A program made the position numbers and the translations under genes. The notes beneath the pieces are model-generated. The model was given only the letters and a program-made list of their open reading frames with translations. It did no database searches and was not told where the DNA came from. A stretch of 53,713 nt of DNA from Prototheca cutis (taxonomy: Eukaryota > Chlorophyta > Trebouxiophyceae > Chlorellales > Chlorellaceae), in the NCBI GenBank assembly GCA_002897115.2, contig BCIH01000002.1, positions 1,370,515 to 1,424,227 on the forward strand, read 5' to 3'. Positions 21,845-34,900 of the stretch are shown piece after piece; position 1 is the first letter of the stretch; the number at the start of each line of letters is the position of its first letter.

Positions 21845-22924
21845 GAGGTCTGGTGGATCACTGAAGGGCTACAGGTTCGGCAGTGACTGGAGCGCACCCA
21901 GCTTGGGGAGCGAAGCAAGGGCCTTACCTATTCATCCATTTCCTGATCGATCATTTGCACGCGTGTACACGCTCCGCACCGCTCCCCCCCTTCTGAAACC
22001 ACATAACACTATTCTACGTAACAGATCCAGCAGAGGGGTGATGATATCATCGCTGTGAAAAAACCGCCCCTTCGTCAAAACAGGCAGGCAGACACAGTTT
22101 TTTTGGGGGGGGGGAGTGTGTGCATTCAATGAGGTACGACCAGAAACAAAGAGTTGCAGTGGGAGCAGGGGGAGGGTGGGAGATGCAGGGGCACAGCACG
22201 GGCATCGTGCTGCTGCCACCCCTCCCCCCTCAACCCATCCCCACCCACCAACTTGGCCAATCACACTATGGCACTAGAGGGAAACGCTACGGAAGGGGGC
22301 CGTGGGTGTGCAGACGGCGCGGATCATCTGGCAATGGGTCTTGATTCAAAACTGCATGTGCGCAACAGGAGTGCCGCCGGCGCGGCGGTGCCGGGCTTGA
22401 TGCGAAGAGGAGGCGACAGCCACGGCGACAGCCACGGCGTGGGTAAAACCCCTTGCCCCGATTTGGTCGTTGACCGACCGGGATATATTCAAGAATATTA
22501 GGTTGATGCATTTTCCTTTGGCACCTCACTCGGCCTGGAGAAAACAGCCGGCATCCAGTGAGAGCAAACAATAACAAAAAACAAAAAGAAGGGTCGCTAC
22601 GTTCTCTCGCAAAACTAAGCGTGTACGGGGGCTGCCCTGGGAATGGGGCCGGTCATTCTTGAAGAAAAGCTGAGGGGATCATGCGGCCGAGCCGCGCTAT
22701 CTACGCATACAAAACAGAAACTGTCGGATCCATTCAAGTGGACGAATGAGTTGTTATTGTTGGTGTCATCATATCAAGCGAGCTTCCCAAACAGACTGGG
22801 TGGGGGGTTGTTGGAAAGGGGCCTGGTGGCGGGGAGGGACAGTGGGGAAGAGCTGAAGTGGGAGCCCCTGCTGGCCCACACCATCTCCAAAAATCCACCC
22901 TCCCTTCAAAAACCTGCATAAACC
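21845..22924. other. Convergent spacer between RH22-like and PPR genes
   Basis: About 1.1 kb of two facing 3' UTRs. Contains a T then G homopolymer (22099-22115), a short tandem ggcgacagccac (about 22420-22440) and A-rich stretches near 22570. No gene-like frame. Confidence 0.45.
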
Positions 22925-25900
22925 TTACGCCATGGCAACCCAGGCACTGCCGAGATCAGGGCTATCGTTCCTTTTACCCAGGACGGCATCAACAAAGGGC
23001 TCCAGCGCCGCGGCGGCACCCTCGTCCCAGCCCGTAAGCTGGGAGAGCATGGTTGGCCAGGCTGGGGCCAGACCTGCCCGACGGCGTGCTCGGATGAGAA
23101 TGGCTGCGGCCAGCGCGCTCGGCCGCGCCGCGGATGCGAGCCCATGCGTGTCGCGCAATGCCATCTCGGTCACATCGCGCATCGCGCAACCACCGGCGTC
23201 TGCCGCGCTGTCGCCCGCGCAGCAGCCCAGGCGCTCGAGCAGGAGCTGCAGCACGCGGGCGGGCGCGACCGCACACAGCTCGCCACGCAGCACGGCCTGC
23301 AGCCGCCACAGGGCGGCTTCCAGCTCACTTCTGGAAATACCGGCTGCCGTGGCGAGGCCCTGCAGGCACGCTGCGGGCATGCCTGCGTGCCGCGCCGCCG
23401 TCGCCACTGCTGCGGCAGCCGCCGCGGCTGCGGGCGTCGCTGCAGGCCACCGCCAGGAAAGGCCACCCGGCGTCATGGTACTAGTGTCCTTGCCCACTGT
23501 TGCCGTCCCGGCAGGCGAGGGCTTCAGAGTAGCATCAACAGACCCGCCATCCAGCGTACCAGCAGGCGCAGCTCCTTGTCCAGGGTCGTGCAGCAATTTG
23601 CTATCCTCTTCTTCTTCCTCATGACGGCCAGCCCGGTGGTACGCCAGCCTTCCATCGGTCGCAAGCTCGTCATCCGGCGTCACCACCAGACCCAGATCAT
23701 GCCACGACCCGTCCCTGGGGTTGGGCAGGCCATGTGCCTTGGTGCCGCCGTTCTGCAGGGCCGGGCGGGCCGCTTCTGCTCCCACGACGACCGCACTGCA
23801 GCCATCCCGAGACACAAGCATGGCGCGGTCGTGCAGCAGAATAGCGTCATGGCAAATTTCATCACCCGCGGCCAGCGCCGCGCCCAGCTGCCACACCACA
23901 CCCACCACGGCCCCACGGTCCTCGGCGCTGGGGGTGGGGGCTGCTGTTGACGACGCGCGCGGGGTAGCAGAGGGGCTACAGCGGGCTTGGCGTTGGGCCT
24001 CGACCCTTTCCGCAACGGCGCAGAGAGCCCCGGCCACCGCAACCTCCTTGTCATAGCCATCATCGATGTCGTTGTCACCGCCAGTACTACCACCACGATT
24101 CGGTGCACAACCGCCGAGCACCAGCTCAATGCAACGAGAGGCCCAGGCAGTCTCGGACGCACGCACGGCGGCAAAGGCTTCCCCGCACCGCGCCTCCGCC
24201 GCCGCGTCCTCGGCCAGTTCGGCCGAGAAGCTGGCCGGAAGCTGCGGCGGTGGGCCTGCTGACGCGGCCGCGCCGGCCGCCAGCCCCCGCAGCGCCACGG
24301 GCAGCAGCGATGAGGTTGCCCCCGCGCCATCCGGCATTGAGCTCTCGACCGCTGCCACGTCCTCGCCGGCACCACCAGCCCCACCGCTCCCACAGGCTGC
24401 CGCACGCAGGCGCCGCGCGGCGGCCAGAACCGCGCGGCCGATTCGACCCCCCGCCCAGGCCAGCACGTCTGCTGCGCTGCCCTCGACCGCGCAGCCCTGC
24501 GTGCACTCGGAGAGTTCCAGCGGCGCGGCCCAGGCCTCCAGCCACAGACGTAGCGCGGCGCGCAGGTGCCGGTACGTCGGCTCCCGGCACGGCTTGCCCC
24601 GGTGAATCACCAGCCGCACGCGGTCCGGCTGGCGCCCCGGCCGTGCAGACTGCTGGTGGGAGGCATGGCGCGCATTGTGATGTGTCTGGTGGTGTGACGG
24701 CGGCGGCGAGGGAGACACGGGTGCTCCACCACGCCCACCGGCAAGCCCTTCCGGCATGCCGACACCCCCACCGTTGTTTCCACCTGCAGCACCAGGCATC
24801 CGGTCGTGGACGTCGGCGAGCCAGCGCAGCATGCACAGCAGGCCCGCGCCATGTGTAAAGGCGTGCACGCTGTGCTCCAGCACCATGAGCCGCCGATGCG
24901 GTGTGGTGGCTTCGAGCGGGGGGGTGGCAGTGCTGGCCCGTGGGGTGAGTATCGGCGTCGGCGTGAGCACCCCCTCTGTCGCCGGCACCACCACCGCTGG
25001 CAGCGTCGGTGTGCTGGAGCCCCGGCCACCGCCGGCCGAGATGCTGCTGGTGGACGAGCAGGGCGAGGACACCAGGGCATTTGCGGATGCCGCTGCGGGC
25101 GGTAGTTGATGCGTTCCCTTGGCCTCTGGCAAGGTGGGGTGGGCCGACGCGTTATCGGTCGCGATGCCGCCCATCGCCTGCCCCATCACAGCACCAGTAG
25201 TCATCTCTCTAACCTGGAGCGAGGCTCGAAAGTGACCCGCCCGGCAAGCGGCACAGAACATGGCCGCAGCCCTCTGCTGGGTCCAGGCCGCCCCAGCGCC
25301 CCAGAGCGCGCCAATGACGTAATTCAGGGCGATGGCGTCGGCCCGCGCGGCCCCTCCCGCGGCCAGTATGCGATCGTACGCCCGCGTGACGTGCCACCAC
25401 CGCCCGCAGCGGTCGTAGCACGCCATGAGCACGGCGTAGGTTACGCCGTCGGGCGCACACCCCGTAGCCGACATGCGCTCCACGAGGCTCTCGGCACGCT
25501 GCCACTGCAAGCCCTGGCAGCACGCCGCCAGCAGCGAGTTGTAGGTCACGACGTTAGGCCGGCACCGCTCGACATGCATGGTATCAAACAGGCCCAGAGC
25601 CAGCTCCCACCGCCCGGCCTTTTCACACGCGCTGATCAGCGACGAATACGTAATCACGTTCCGCTCACATCCCTTGGCCCGCATCTCCTGCAGAATATTA
25701 ACGGTCGTCGGAGTTGCTCTTAAACTTTTTGTTGTTGTCTCCTAGGGCGGGCGCGCGCGTGTATCCGGATGAATACACCCCCCCAAAAGCCAAAAGCCAC
25801 CTCCTACCTCGAACACGGCGAGGGCGCGGTCGAGCTCGCCGAGCTTGCCATAGGCGGATATGAGCGCCGTGTAGGTCGTCGCTGTTGGCCTTGCCCCCGC

Positions 25901-27234
25901 GGCCAGCATACGGGCGTATGCCTTGAGCGCCTCGGTGGCCTGGCCAGACATGTTGCAGGCGATGATGACGGTGTTGTAGGTCCGGACCTCCGGTGCCAGC
26001 CCGCGGGCCAGCAGCGCGTCCAACACGCGGACGGCCTGCTGCCACGCGCCCAGCTTGCCGTAGACGTCGATCAGCGTGTTGAAGGTCACCAAGTTTGGCG
26101 AGATGCCTTCGGCAACCAGGGCATCAAAGACGTCCAGAGCCAGCTCAGGCTCCCCGGCCTTGACACACACGTTCATCAGTGCTGAATAGGTATGGACATT
26201 CACGGGCACCCGCCGCACACGCATCTCCGCCACCAGCTCCAAAGCGCGGCGCACGCTGCGTGCTGCGCCGCACTGGCTGACCATCGTGGTGTAGGTCATC
26301 GTATTTGCCAGCGCTGCCAACGGGTGCGTCGGGTCCAATGTGCGCAGCCAGTCAAACAATTCCACCGCACGCCACGCGTGCCCGCTCCGCGGCAGTTCCT
26401 TGAGCAAAGCCGCCAGCGCACCGGAATCGATGGCACACAGCAGGGGAGCCAGAGCCTCCACTGCCGAAGCCGTCGGTGCCAGGCCCCGCACCATCACCGC
26501 CAGACCTTCCACCGTCACCATTGGGCCAGGAAACCGAGGCGCTGGGGTTGCGGCACTGGGGAGCCGTGTGACAGCCCGTACCGGCACCATCTCCGCCGCC
26601 GGCATCGTCGTCGCCGGCGCTGCCGCCGGAGAGTTCGCGCGGCCAGCCCGCACGTTGGGCACCGTCGCCGTTGACCAGGGGTAGCCCAGAGAATGTTGCG
26701 CCGTTACCGGGGGGTGCAGCCCAGAGAACGATGAGATCGTCGTGGGAGGATACACCGCTGAAGGACTCTGAGCCCCGGCCAGGGCCTCCACCACATGCTC
26801 CACCTGCTCATTGTTAAGCGAGTTTACCAAGGTTTGAATCGCTGACTTGGATTCCAAGGTGCAATTGCTCATGGCCTAGGCACCGGCATTGCCATATCTT
26901 GCGGCAGTGGCTAGGCCCATGCCCAGGGCATTTGGGGGGCAATGGACCACTGGGGAGTCGTGCAGCCCAGCGATCACACCGATCACCCGGAACCCCTCCA
27001 GTTGACATGACGAGGACTGCCACGTGAGCAAATGCGTCCGAAACCGATTCCCTGGGCGCGACAGGACTCCAGGCCGGCCTCAGCATTGATCCCGAGCCAT
27101 TACAGCCACTCCCAAGCCCGGCACGGGCTTACCTGCCGCGCAACCAAGGGGCCGGAGTTCCAGGCGTCCACTGCGCCCGTGCCGCCCAAGACGAGCTGGC
27201 ACTGGAGCAAGCGCTGGAGCTCCGCCAGATCCAT
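22925..27234 (-). CDS. P-class pentatricopeptide repeat (PPR) protein with long C-terminal region
   Basis: Exons 27234-27133, 26875-25808 and 25687-22925 give 1310 residues. Exons 2 and 3 are firm; exon 1 (MDLAELQRLLQ ..., donor CAG|GTAAGC) fits in phase but is inferred, and ATG 26872 (MSNCTLESKS) is the alternative start. After a Pro/Ser-rich N-terminal stretch come about eight P-type PPR motifs in tandem, recognisable by VxTYxxLI/M lines such as NVHTYSALMN, NLVTFNTLID, NVITYSSLIS and NVVTYNSLLA. The intron at 25807-25688 falls between repeats. Beyond the repeats lie about 750 residues of Ala/Gly/Ser-rich sequence with helical islands; one (HSVHAFTHGAGLLCMLRWL) recalls the DLHGxSxGAA start of SMR-like domains, weakly. 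P-class PPR proteins bind and protect single RNAs, usually in organelles. No clear transit peptide is seen. The target cannot be told. Confidence 0.8.
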
Positions 27235-28173
27235 GCCGTGGGCGCTCTGTCCGCTAAGTAAATGTTCTTGCATGTTCATGATTGCTCAAGACGAGGTGCA
27301 GCTGCCAGGGCCCGCCGCTCCTGCTCCCGCTGTGCGAGCGGCCCGGTAAGACATCCGACTTCGCAGGCCACGCTCCCGGTCAAGCGATGTCGTGTGGGTG
27401 CGGGGGACCCGGCGTGCGACAGCGAAAATGTGTCAGAATGTCAGGATGCGCATCATCAGCGCCCCAGGAGTGCTCGTCGAGTCTCCCAGGTGTTTTTAAC
27501 CTCTATCCACTGTGGGATGGTTGGGCCACTGCCCCGGGTCAAAGGGCCAGGGAGCCCCGGAAAGTCTCGTACGAGCTGGGGCGATTCTTCCCCGTAGCCT
27601 GCCTCGTATTGGAGTATGTATGCGAACACATCGTCACTCGAACTATCCTGGCTCCAGTGCGTGCCGTGTGGGAGCGCTCGGACTGCAGCCCCCGCGGCCC
27701 CACCGACGTGTGCAGGCCCCTGGTTTCGGGATGCCTGGTCAGCATTTGGGCAAAGCCCTAACCTCGCTTCTGCAGGGTCACAGCTAGCCCGCCCAAGGTT
27801 TCGTGGTCAGTTCGGATGTAGTGAAGCTATTCGCTGTGTCCTGAACCATGATGCGACGGGCAAATGCGGGGCATCATACCGTGTCCAGATGGCTAGGTCC
27901 CCACGACTGGCCCCACTCCGCACTCCGCACATTGCACCCCATTGGTTCCTTGAGAGTCGCGAGTGCGGCCCCCGAACACGGCTGTCTCACGGCCTTCCCC
28001 TGACGAACTTCATTGAGCCACCAATCCCCCCTTGCATCCGATCATTTTCAATTGCTGCGTCGTTTCAACCTTCAGCTCCGGCTGTAACCTGGCGGTTGTT
28101 TGCCACGACGAACTCGAAGCGTGGCACCTGACCCAATGCGGCAGCTCCCTTGTATGGCCGGGTCCACCGCTCC
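27235..28173. other. Divergent spacer before the GT31 gene
   Basis: About 0.94 kb between the proposed PPR start and the GT31 ATG. The plus frames at 27262-27761 and 27616-28131 have no family resemblance and unlikely composition. It should hold two promoters. If the PPR first exon is wrong, the spacer extends to 26873. Confidence 0.4.
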
Positions 28174-29805
28174 ATGAGCGCTTACAGCCCGATTCCTCGG
28201 CTTCTCTCTAAAAGTAATGGAATGGCAAGTACATTTGCACATTTGCGCGGCGGCCGTGGCCACAGGAGGCTGACGGCATTCGCCTACCTGGTAGGCGGTT
28301 TCTGCCTGGCCTTGCTCCTCACCTCCCTTGAGAACTCCCACCAGCGCCGCGTACTGTCCGGCCTGGAGACCTCCCGGAATGATGCTGTTCCAAAATTAGA
28401 AACGCCCAAACGCACCGATGTCAAGGTGTTTGTGGGCATCCAGGTGCGCGGGAGGTGGTGGATCCGCAGTTCGGGGATGGGGGGGTGTCTGCCCGGACCC
28501 ACCAGGGACCACCGGGCCCTCGTTCAACCCCGCGCCCAAGCTTTTTTTCACTCTCCTGGGCATCTGTACCCGCATGCTGACCCTCTGCACACCCCAAATC
28601 CATAACCACACAGACGGGGTTCTCAACCAACAAGATCAACCCCAAGTATAACTACGAGCGGCGGCGGGACGCACTGAGGGCCACCTGGGTCCCTGCCACC
28701 GATGCAAACCGGCGGGCTCTCTTCCACGAGCACGGCGTCGTCGTGCAGTTCATCATCGGCCACTCCCACGACCCAGATGCCGAGCGCCTGCTGGACGAAG
28801 AACAAGCGAGGCATGGCGGCTTCATGCGCCTAGACATGATGGTGACTCGGCGGGGTGGCTGCTGGGCTGCAGTGGAGGATTCCAGAGGAGGGGATGATGC
28901 GATGTGCCCAGGGATCCTGGTGTCATTCCCCCCGTCCACAGCCCCACCCCACCTCCGCTCATTGGATGCTGGACGCACCCACCCCAGGAGGACTACCTGG
29001 AGCTGTCGCAAAAGACGCTGCTGTTCTTGCGTACGGTGCTGAAGAGTTACAACCCAGACTACATCCTCAAGGTCGACGACGACGTGTATGTTAGGGCTGA
29101 TCGTCTGCCCTCCGCAGCGGTCCAGTGGTCTAGCATCCACGCAGGTATGTTATGAAAGGGGGGCCCCTGTGGATGATCCTATGCAAGGCCTTTCATACCG
29201 AGACGCATTGTTCTGTTCCACTTTTAATTGAAGACTGAAGGCACCTCCCCCCCCCAACACACAAGCACAAAACAGACTATATCGGGTGCATGAAGAACGG
29301 GAATGTGATCAAGTCGCCTCGGTACCGATGGTACGAGCCGGATCATGCGTTGTTGGGCAGCAGTTACTACGCCCACACGTGGGGTTCGGCATACGTGGTT
29401 TCAGGCCGCGCGGCGTCGCTGCTGGCTGGGTTTATCCCCGGCACGCTGCGCATGCTGGCCAACGAGGATACAACACTGGGCCTGTGGATGCTCGCGCTCA
29501 ACATGACGCATTATGACGACCGGCGGCTGTGCAGCCCCGCCTGTACCAACGCTAGTGTCGCCGTGTACGACTACCCGCGTTGCGCGGGGCTCTGCGCGCC
29601 TGCGGAAGACCTGGTGCGGCTCCACGCGTCGCCCGAGTGCCAGGCACCTGCGCTGGGACCCGGGGGGGCGCTGCCCATGCTGCCGTCAGCCATGGTCTTT
29701 GACAGATCAGCCAATCCAGAGTGGGAGAATAAAGCGCTTCAACAAATGGCCCGGGCGAGAGCACGCTCTGCTGCGGGGCTCGCACGACAACGGGCCATCA
29801 ACTGA
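28174..29805 (+). CDS. GT31 family beta-1,3-galactosyltransferase-like type II membrane protein
   Basis: Exons 28174-28443, 28614-28841, 28988-29144 and 29276-29805 encode 394 residues. The ATG (MSAYSPIPRLL) gives a short basic cytosolic tail and one signal-anchor (LTAFAYLVGGFCLALLLTSL, about 33-52), then a lumenal stem. The catalytic domain has VFVGIQTGFS, RRRDALRATWVP, VQFIIGHS, the DxD-type metal site KVDDDVYVR (about D196-D198), DYIGCMKNGNV, WYEPDHALLG, and NEDTTLGLWMLALN. These match plant GT31 proteins with a GIQTGF opening, which add galactose in beta-1,3 linkage to arabinogalactan or N-glycans in the Golgi. The acceptor here is unknown. Sequons NMT and NAS follow the catalytic core. 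All introns are GT-AG and phase closes. Alternative ATG at 28222 (MASTF) would shorten the tail. Confidence 0.88.
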
Positions 29806-30350
29806 CAAGGGCCATGAGGTTTGGAAGAGGAGGCGTGCGCGTGTGCGTGTGTCGTGTCAGAGGGCCCCCGAGCTCTCTGGCTGGTGGGAGGAGCGCCTGC
29901 CCAGACATGCGCCGGGATCGACCAGATTGTCTTCAACACTCTTTTCTCCCTAAACCCACCTACAGTTGGAAAATTCCTTTCCAATGAATAAAACCATGAT
30001 GGTTGGCATGACATGGCCCAGCCATCTGCCTGGATTGGCAAACTGATTTGTAAAAGGTTGTTCCTGTTGCCGCAAAGGAAGGGGGAGCGGCCTTCATGCT
30101 GGGCTGCTGTCAAAACCCCCTCAGGAGATCAATCGGTATCGCGAGGTTCCCTGCTTGATTCCGTCGAGCACCAAACTCAAAACCAGGACGGGGGTGGGGC
30201 CAAACCCCTTCCCCAGCCCAGCCCTTTCACCGCTCACTGTGCCAGGAGAGTCCAACCATGGTGCATGCTCTTGTAAAACATTCTCCAAGCGCCCCAGGTG
30301 GAGTGGGCAGGGTATGCGTCCTGAGGCGTCCCCAGCCATCACCAAGGCAC
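29806..30350. other. Convergent spacer, GT31 / glucosidase II
   Basis: 545 bases of facing 3' UTRs. TGTAA at 30049-30053, 244 bases after the GT31 stop, is a plausible poly(A) signal for that gene; an AATAAA-like gaataaaacc lies at 29986-29995. No gene-like frame. Confidence 0.45.
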
Positions 30351-31889
30351 TCAGGCGGTGCTGGTCTTGTGGGACAGGATGATTGACCAGGGGAGACGGA
30401 TCGGGAGGTGGGGCCGCCGAATGACGAGTGCTGCGCGGTCCCCAATTCCACCGGCAAGGATCGGGCCGGCCTCCGTCTCCAATTCGCCGCCGGTGCCCTC
30501 CAGTGCTGCGGTCCAGGCACCAGCTTCGCCCTCCAGGCCCAGCACCACGATCCGTTCGATAAACACCTGAAACCAAAGGCCGGGGGCATAGTATTCCAGG
30601 ATCACATGTGCTCGCAGCTCCTGCTAGGAATCATGCACTTGAATGCAGCCCAAGCGTCTGTTGGCCCCTGTACTCCTTCTCGTGACAAACACGCCCACAG
30701 ACAAAAAAACCCAAAGAGCATACACCTCGGGGTCGTAGTCGGGGGAAGCATCCGGCAGGGAGTGCGTGGCATTGCGGAATGGGGTCCACTGCAATCGGCC
30801 CCCCTGCAGTGCAAACGCTGCGTACGTATACATGCCCTCCTGCAGTGGCAAAGACGGGAAAGGGCATTACGTCACAATCAGGCGCTGAGCTGTGCAGGTT
30901 TTCTGGTTCTCGTTTCCCTGCATACGTTTTGTTTGGGCATCTGCCTCCCTGATTTCCATTTCACACCCCGACTCAATCCCAAATAAAAAGAAGGGTCCAC
31001 CGGACAGACATGCCTGGAAGGCAAAGCTTCGACCGTCATCCACGTAGAGATCGCCACGGGCCGAGCCCGTCCGATCCAGGGCCAGGATGAGCGTGATTGG
31101 ATCTCGGGCCATCGCTGCACTCGACCGCCGTGGCCTGTTATTGTGGGATTGTGGGATAGAGGGGGTGCCACGGGGTGCCACAAAAAAGACGCCCCCGTGT
31201 AAAACCTCACACACCCCAGCCAAAAAACGCTGCCTTCACACCTCTCTTTGAGCGTCAGTGCATGACCTCCCCGGATGAACGTCTGCACGGGCGTGTCCAG
31301 GCTGGTGTCCAGGACGAGTCGGCGCAGGTCTGGATCGTACCGGCGACCCGTGGTGCCATCGTACCAGCAATCGTCCCCGGGCAAGTCAATTTCGATCGCC
31401 TGGGCACCCTGGCGCAGCACCGGCGCAACAAGCACTGCCGCCCCAAACATAAACGTCTCTTGTCTTGCGTACAGGCCTGTGTCCCCGGGAAACTCCCACC
31501 ACAGAGGGCGCAGGATCGGCCTGCCCGTGGAGTTGGCATGAAAAAACAGCGTGTACAGCTGCGGCAGCAAGCGGTACCTGTTGCGTGTGCGTGTGCGTGT
31601 GCGTGTGCGTGTGCGTGTGCGTGTGCGTGTGCGTGTGCGTGTGCGTGTGCGTGTGCGTGTGCGTGTGCGTGTGCGTGTGCGNNNNNNNNNNNNNNNNNNN
31701 NNNNNNNNNNNNNNNNNNNNNNNNNNNNNNNNNNNNNNNNNNNNNNNNNNNNNNNNNNNNNNNNNNNNNNNNNNNNNNNNNGTGCGTGTGCGTGTGCGTG
31801 TGCGTGTGCGTGTGCGTGTGCGTGTGCGTGTGCGTGTGCGTGTGCGTGTGCGTGTGCGTGTGCGTGTGCGTGTGCGTGTGTGTGTGCGT

Positions 31890-31941
<52 letters not shown>

Positions 31942-34900
31942 GGGGTGGTGTTGTGGCCAGGAGGAAGAGTGCCCAATTCTCCTGCAGACAACCGACCCTG
32001 CACTGGATCAGCAACCCCCCCGAACAGCCCAAAAACCCTCAATTGCACACAAACCGCAACTCACCGCATTTGGATGGCATCACGGATGCGTGCCGTGTTT
32101 TCCTCCCCAAACAGCCATGGCTCGCGGCGCTTGGTCTCGATGTTGGCATGCGCCCTGAGGAGATTGGAATTATTATTATTTTTTGAGGGGGGTCATTCAG
32201 GGAGGCATGTTGAGGGAGGCCTCGCGGCTCTGAATTCGTTCTTGCATGCACATCATCACCCCTGCCACATCCAGCCCACAGACCCCCCCACCCCCCCGCA
32301 TCAAACCTGAAAAAAGGGCTGAATACTGCCAGTTGGTACCAGCGGACCAAGAGCTCAGGATCAGGGTTGCCAAAAAATCCACCGACATCAGCACCTGCAT
32401 GCATGGTGTATGGCGGGTGGTGCTGTTGCTCTCTTGTTGAACCGATTGCTCGCTCACGGCGGATGGCCGCTTGGCAATTGGCCGCCGACCCACAAGCAAA
32501 AAAGGTACACCCCACACGCACCTGAGTTAGGCAGTCCTGCGAGGTTGAGGCTGAGCAGCATCGGAATGGAGACGGCAAGGTGATCCCAGTTGGCCGTGTT
32601 GTCGCCCGTCCAGATTGCGCCCACACGCTGCGTTCCCGCAAAGAAAGCGCGGGACAGCACAAACGGCCGGTCGCCATGCGCAGGGTCAACCTCCGAAAAC
32701 CCACGCTTCCTGCGGCGCACGATTTGTTTTTTTAAAGGGGACGGGGAACAACAGGTGCGTGTGCATTTTGTCGAGACATGTGCGTGCGCCATCTGTGTGC
32801 CGCAGGTCCAGGTTGTCCCCAGCAAGCAAGCAGGCAGGCAGCACCCCACCCCAGCAGCAGCCCACCTCAGCCCGGCGGCAGTGGCCATGTGGTAAAAGTA
32901 CCCATTGGCATTGTGGACGTCGCGGTGCTCCACGGCCCCCACATGCCGAGCGTCCTTGTGCATCGTAATCTGCACAGGTGTTGATTGATTGATCGCCAGG
33001 GCGCTGCTGGATCCAGCAACCATGCCCCGTCCTGCTCCTGCCTGTTAAACAGCCAGGCTCCCTCAGGAAACCAGAAGCGGCCCCGCGAAACAAACGACCA
33101 AGAGCACCCACCCACCCACCACCTCACCTCGGGGCCATTAAACACGGAGGGTTCGTTCATGTCGTTCCAGATGTGGAGGTTGATTGTGCTGCCCCGGTAC
33201 TTGTCCGTGGAAAACTGCTCTGACCACCATTCCCGCACATCAGGGTTGAGCATGTCCAGGTACGCACTCTCCCCAGGCCAGCAATGCCTGTGGGTTACTT
33301 GTTAATTGCGGTTTGTGCCGGGCGAGTGGTGGGTGACTGAACTGATGATCTACACAGGCTACATGGCAAAACAACTCATTGAGAATTCTCCCTGCACTGC
33401 CACACCCCAACCATCAAAACCAAATTCAAAAAAGGCCAAGAGGACCAGCCCACCCCTTGTAGTCGTGGCCGTCCCTGTCCTTGACAAACAGGCCTTTGGT
33501 CTGCGCTTCCTTGAAGATGCGGTAGTTGGGGTCGGTCTTGATGTGAGGGTCCACGATCGTCACCATCTTGTGGCCCTTGGCCGCCAGAGCCTCTTGCATC
33601 TCCACGGGGTGGGGGAAGGTGTTTTTGTCCCAGGTAAAATACCTGCATGTGGAGTGCATCGTCTTATTTCACTATTGTTTGCTTTACTTTTATTTTGGGG
33701 AGACCGGGCAAACATATCCACATGGGAACAGTACAACCACAACTCCACCTCCCACTACCATACTCCACGTGCCTCTTGCCATCGGTATGTTCGATGTCCA
33801 GCCAGATGACGTCATAGGGAATGCCGTGGCCCTCCAGCCCCTCGTGCACAGCCGCAACGTCGGCCTCGTCCTTATAGTTCCAGCGACACTGGTGGTAACC
33901 CAGCGAAAACATTTGGGGCAGTGCCGAGCCGCCGGTCAGGGAAGCATACTGCAGAGGTTTGGAGCTTTGGGGTAAACATGCGGGGAAAGAGAGCTGTCGA
34001 GTGCCATCTGTGGGAGCCTTCTCCTCCTCCTCCCCTGTCTTGCAACGCCCCCACAACAGGACCCACACAGACATGCCTGTTCGGTGACGTCAACGGGCTT
34101 GGGCCCCAGAAGGAAGAAGATGTCCAGGACGCCGCTCTCTGCAATCCAACGCGTGGACGTGCCTCCCTCTTGGCTGATCACATCCACATACATCTCCGCG
34201 GCATTCAACCTGAGTTGGAGTGCGTGTGGAGTGTTGATACAATTACGGAACCGGGTCATTTCTGGTGCTGCGCCCAGCTGAGGCCGATTCAAACGCTTCC
34301 AAATGCACACTTCCTGGTTGTTGCTTCACATCGCAGCCACCCTGGTTGCCAATGCGGGCACATGCACAGAACAGCACCGCACAGGCCACCCCCCCCCTTC
34401 TCTTTAACCTACCAGAAGAGACCCTGTGTCTGGCGGGAGCTGTGGGCTGTGAGGAACGGGATGGAGCCGTACAGGCCAAACCGTGAGTCGGACAGGTATT
34501 CAAACACGTCCAGGTTGTACAGCCGGAAGGGTTCGCCGTTGGTGCTCAAGTTGGACTCTGTTGGGAAGGAAAATATGTGGATGTGCTTTGGGGCGGGATG
34601 CATTGTCAGGGGACAGAGATCGAGCTTTGTTCATCCTTGCAGTCTCCCAGTCTTTTGCCCGTGATTCCTCAAAAGCAACCCCCTACCCACCCACCCAAAC
34701 CCCAAGCACCCAGCACCACGCACCCATGGTGGTCTCCAGGGCGAGGCTGGTGGCGTGTTCGGGCAGACCGTAGACATGGTGGGTCCCCGGGAAAAACACA
34801 TCAAAGCCGATGGCATTGGGCCCACGAGGCTTTGTGTCTTGATGAGACAGGAAGGTCTCCTCCCACCAGCCCTCCGGGTCACCCTCCTGTGCATCGGAGG

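Noticed and set aside
27050..27360. Plus-strand frame with coherent residues followed by possible GTAAAT and GTAAGA donors
   Set aside because: The opposite strand gives an ATG-initiated 34-codon exon with a perfect GTAAGC donor that joins the PPR gene in phase, so the plus frame is taken as its shadow.
30878..32186. Long frames with RT, HT or CV dipeptide repeats on both strands
   Set aside because: They are translations of the intronic simple repeat and N gap, joined to real glucosidase II exon 14.
33723..33772. GT donors (CAC|GTGGAG, TATG|GTAGTG) for glucosidase II intron 7
   Set aside because: Both break the phase required by the acceptor before YFTWDKN; only the GC donor restores DGKRYFTWD.
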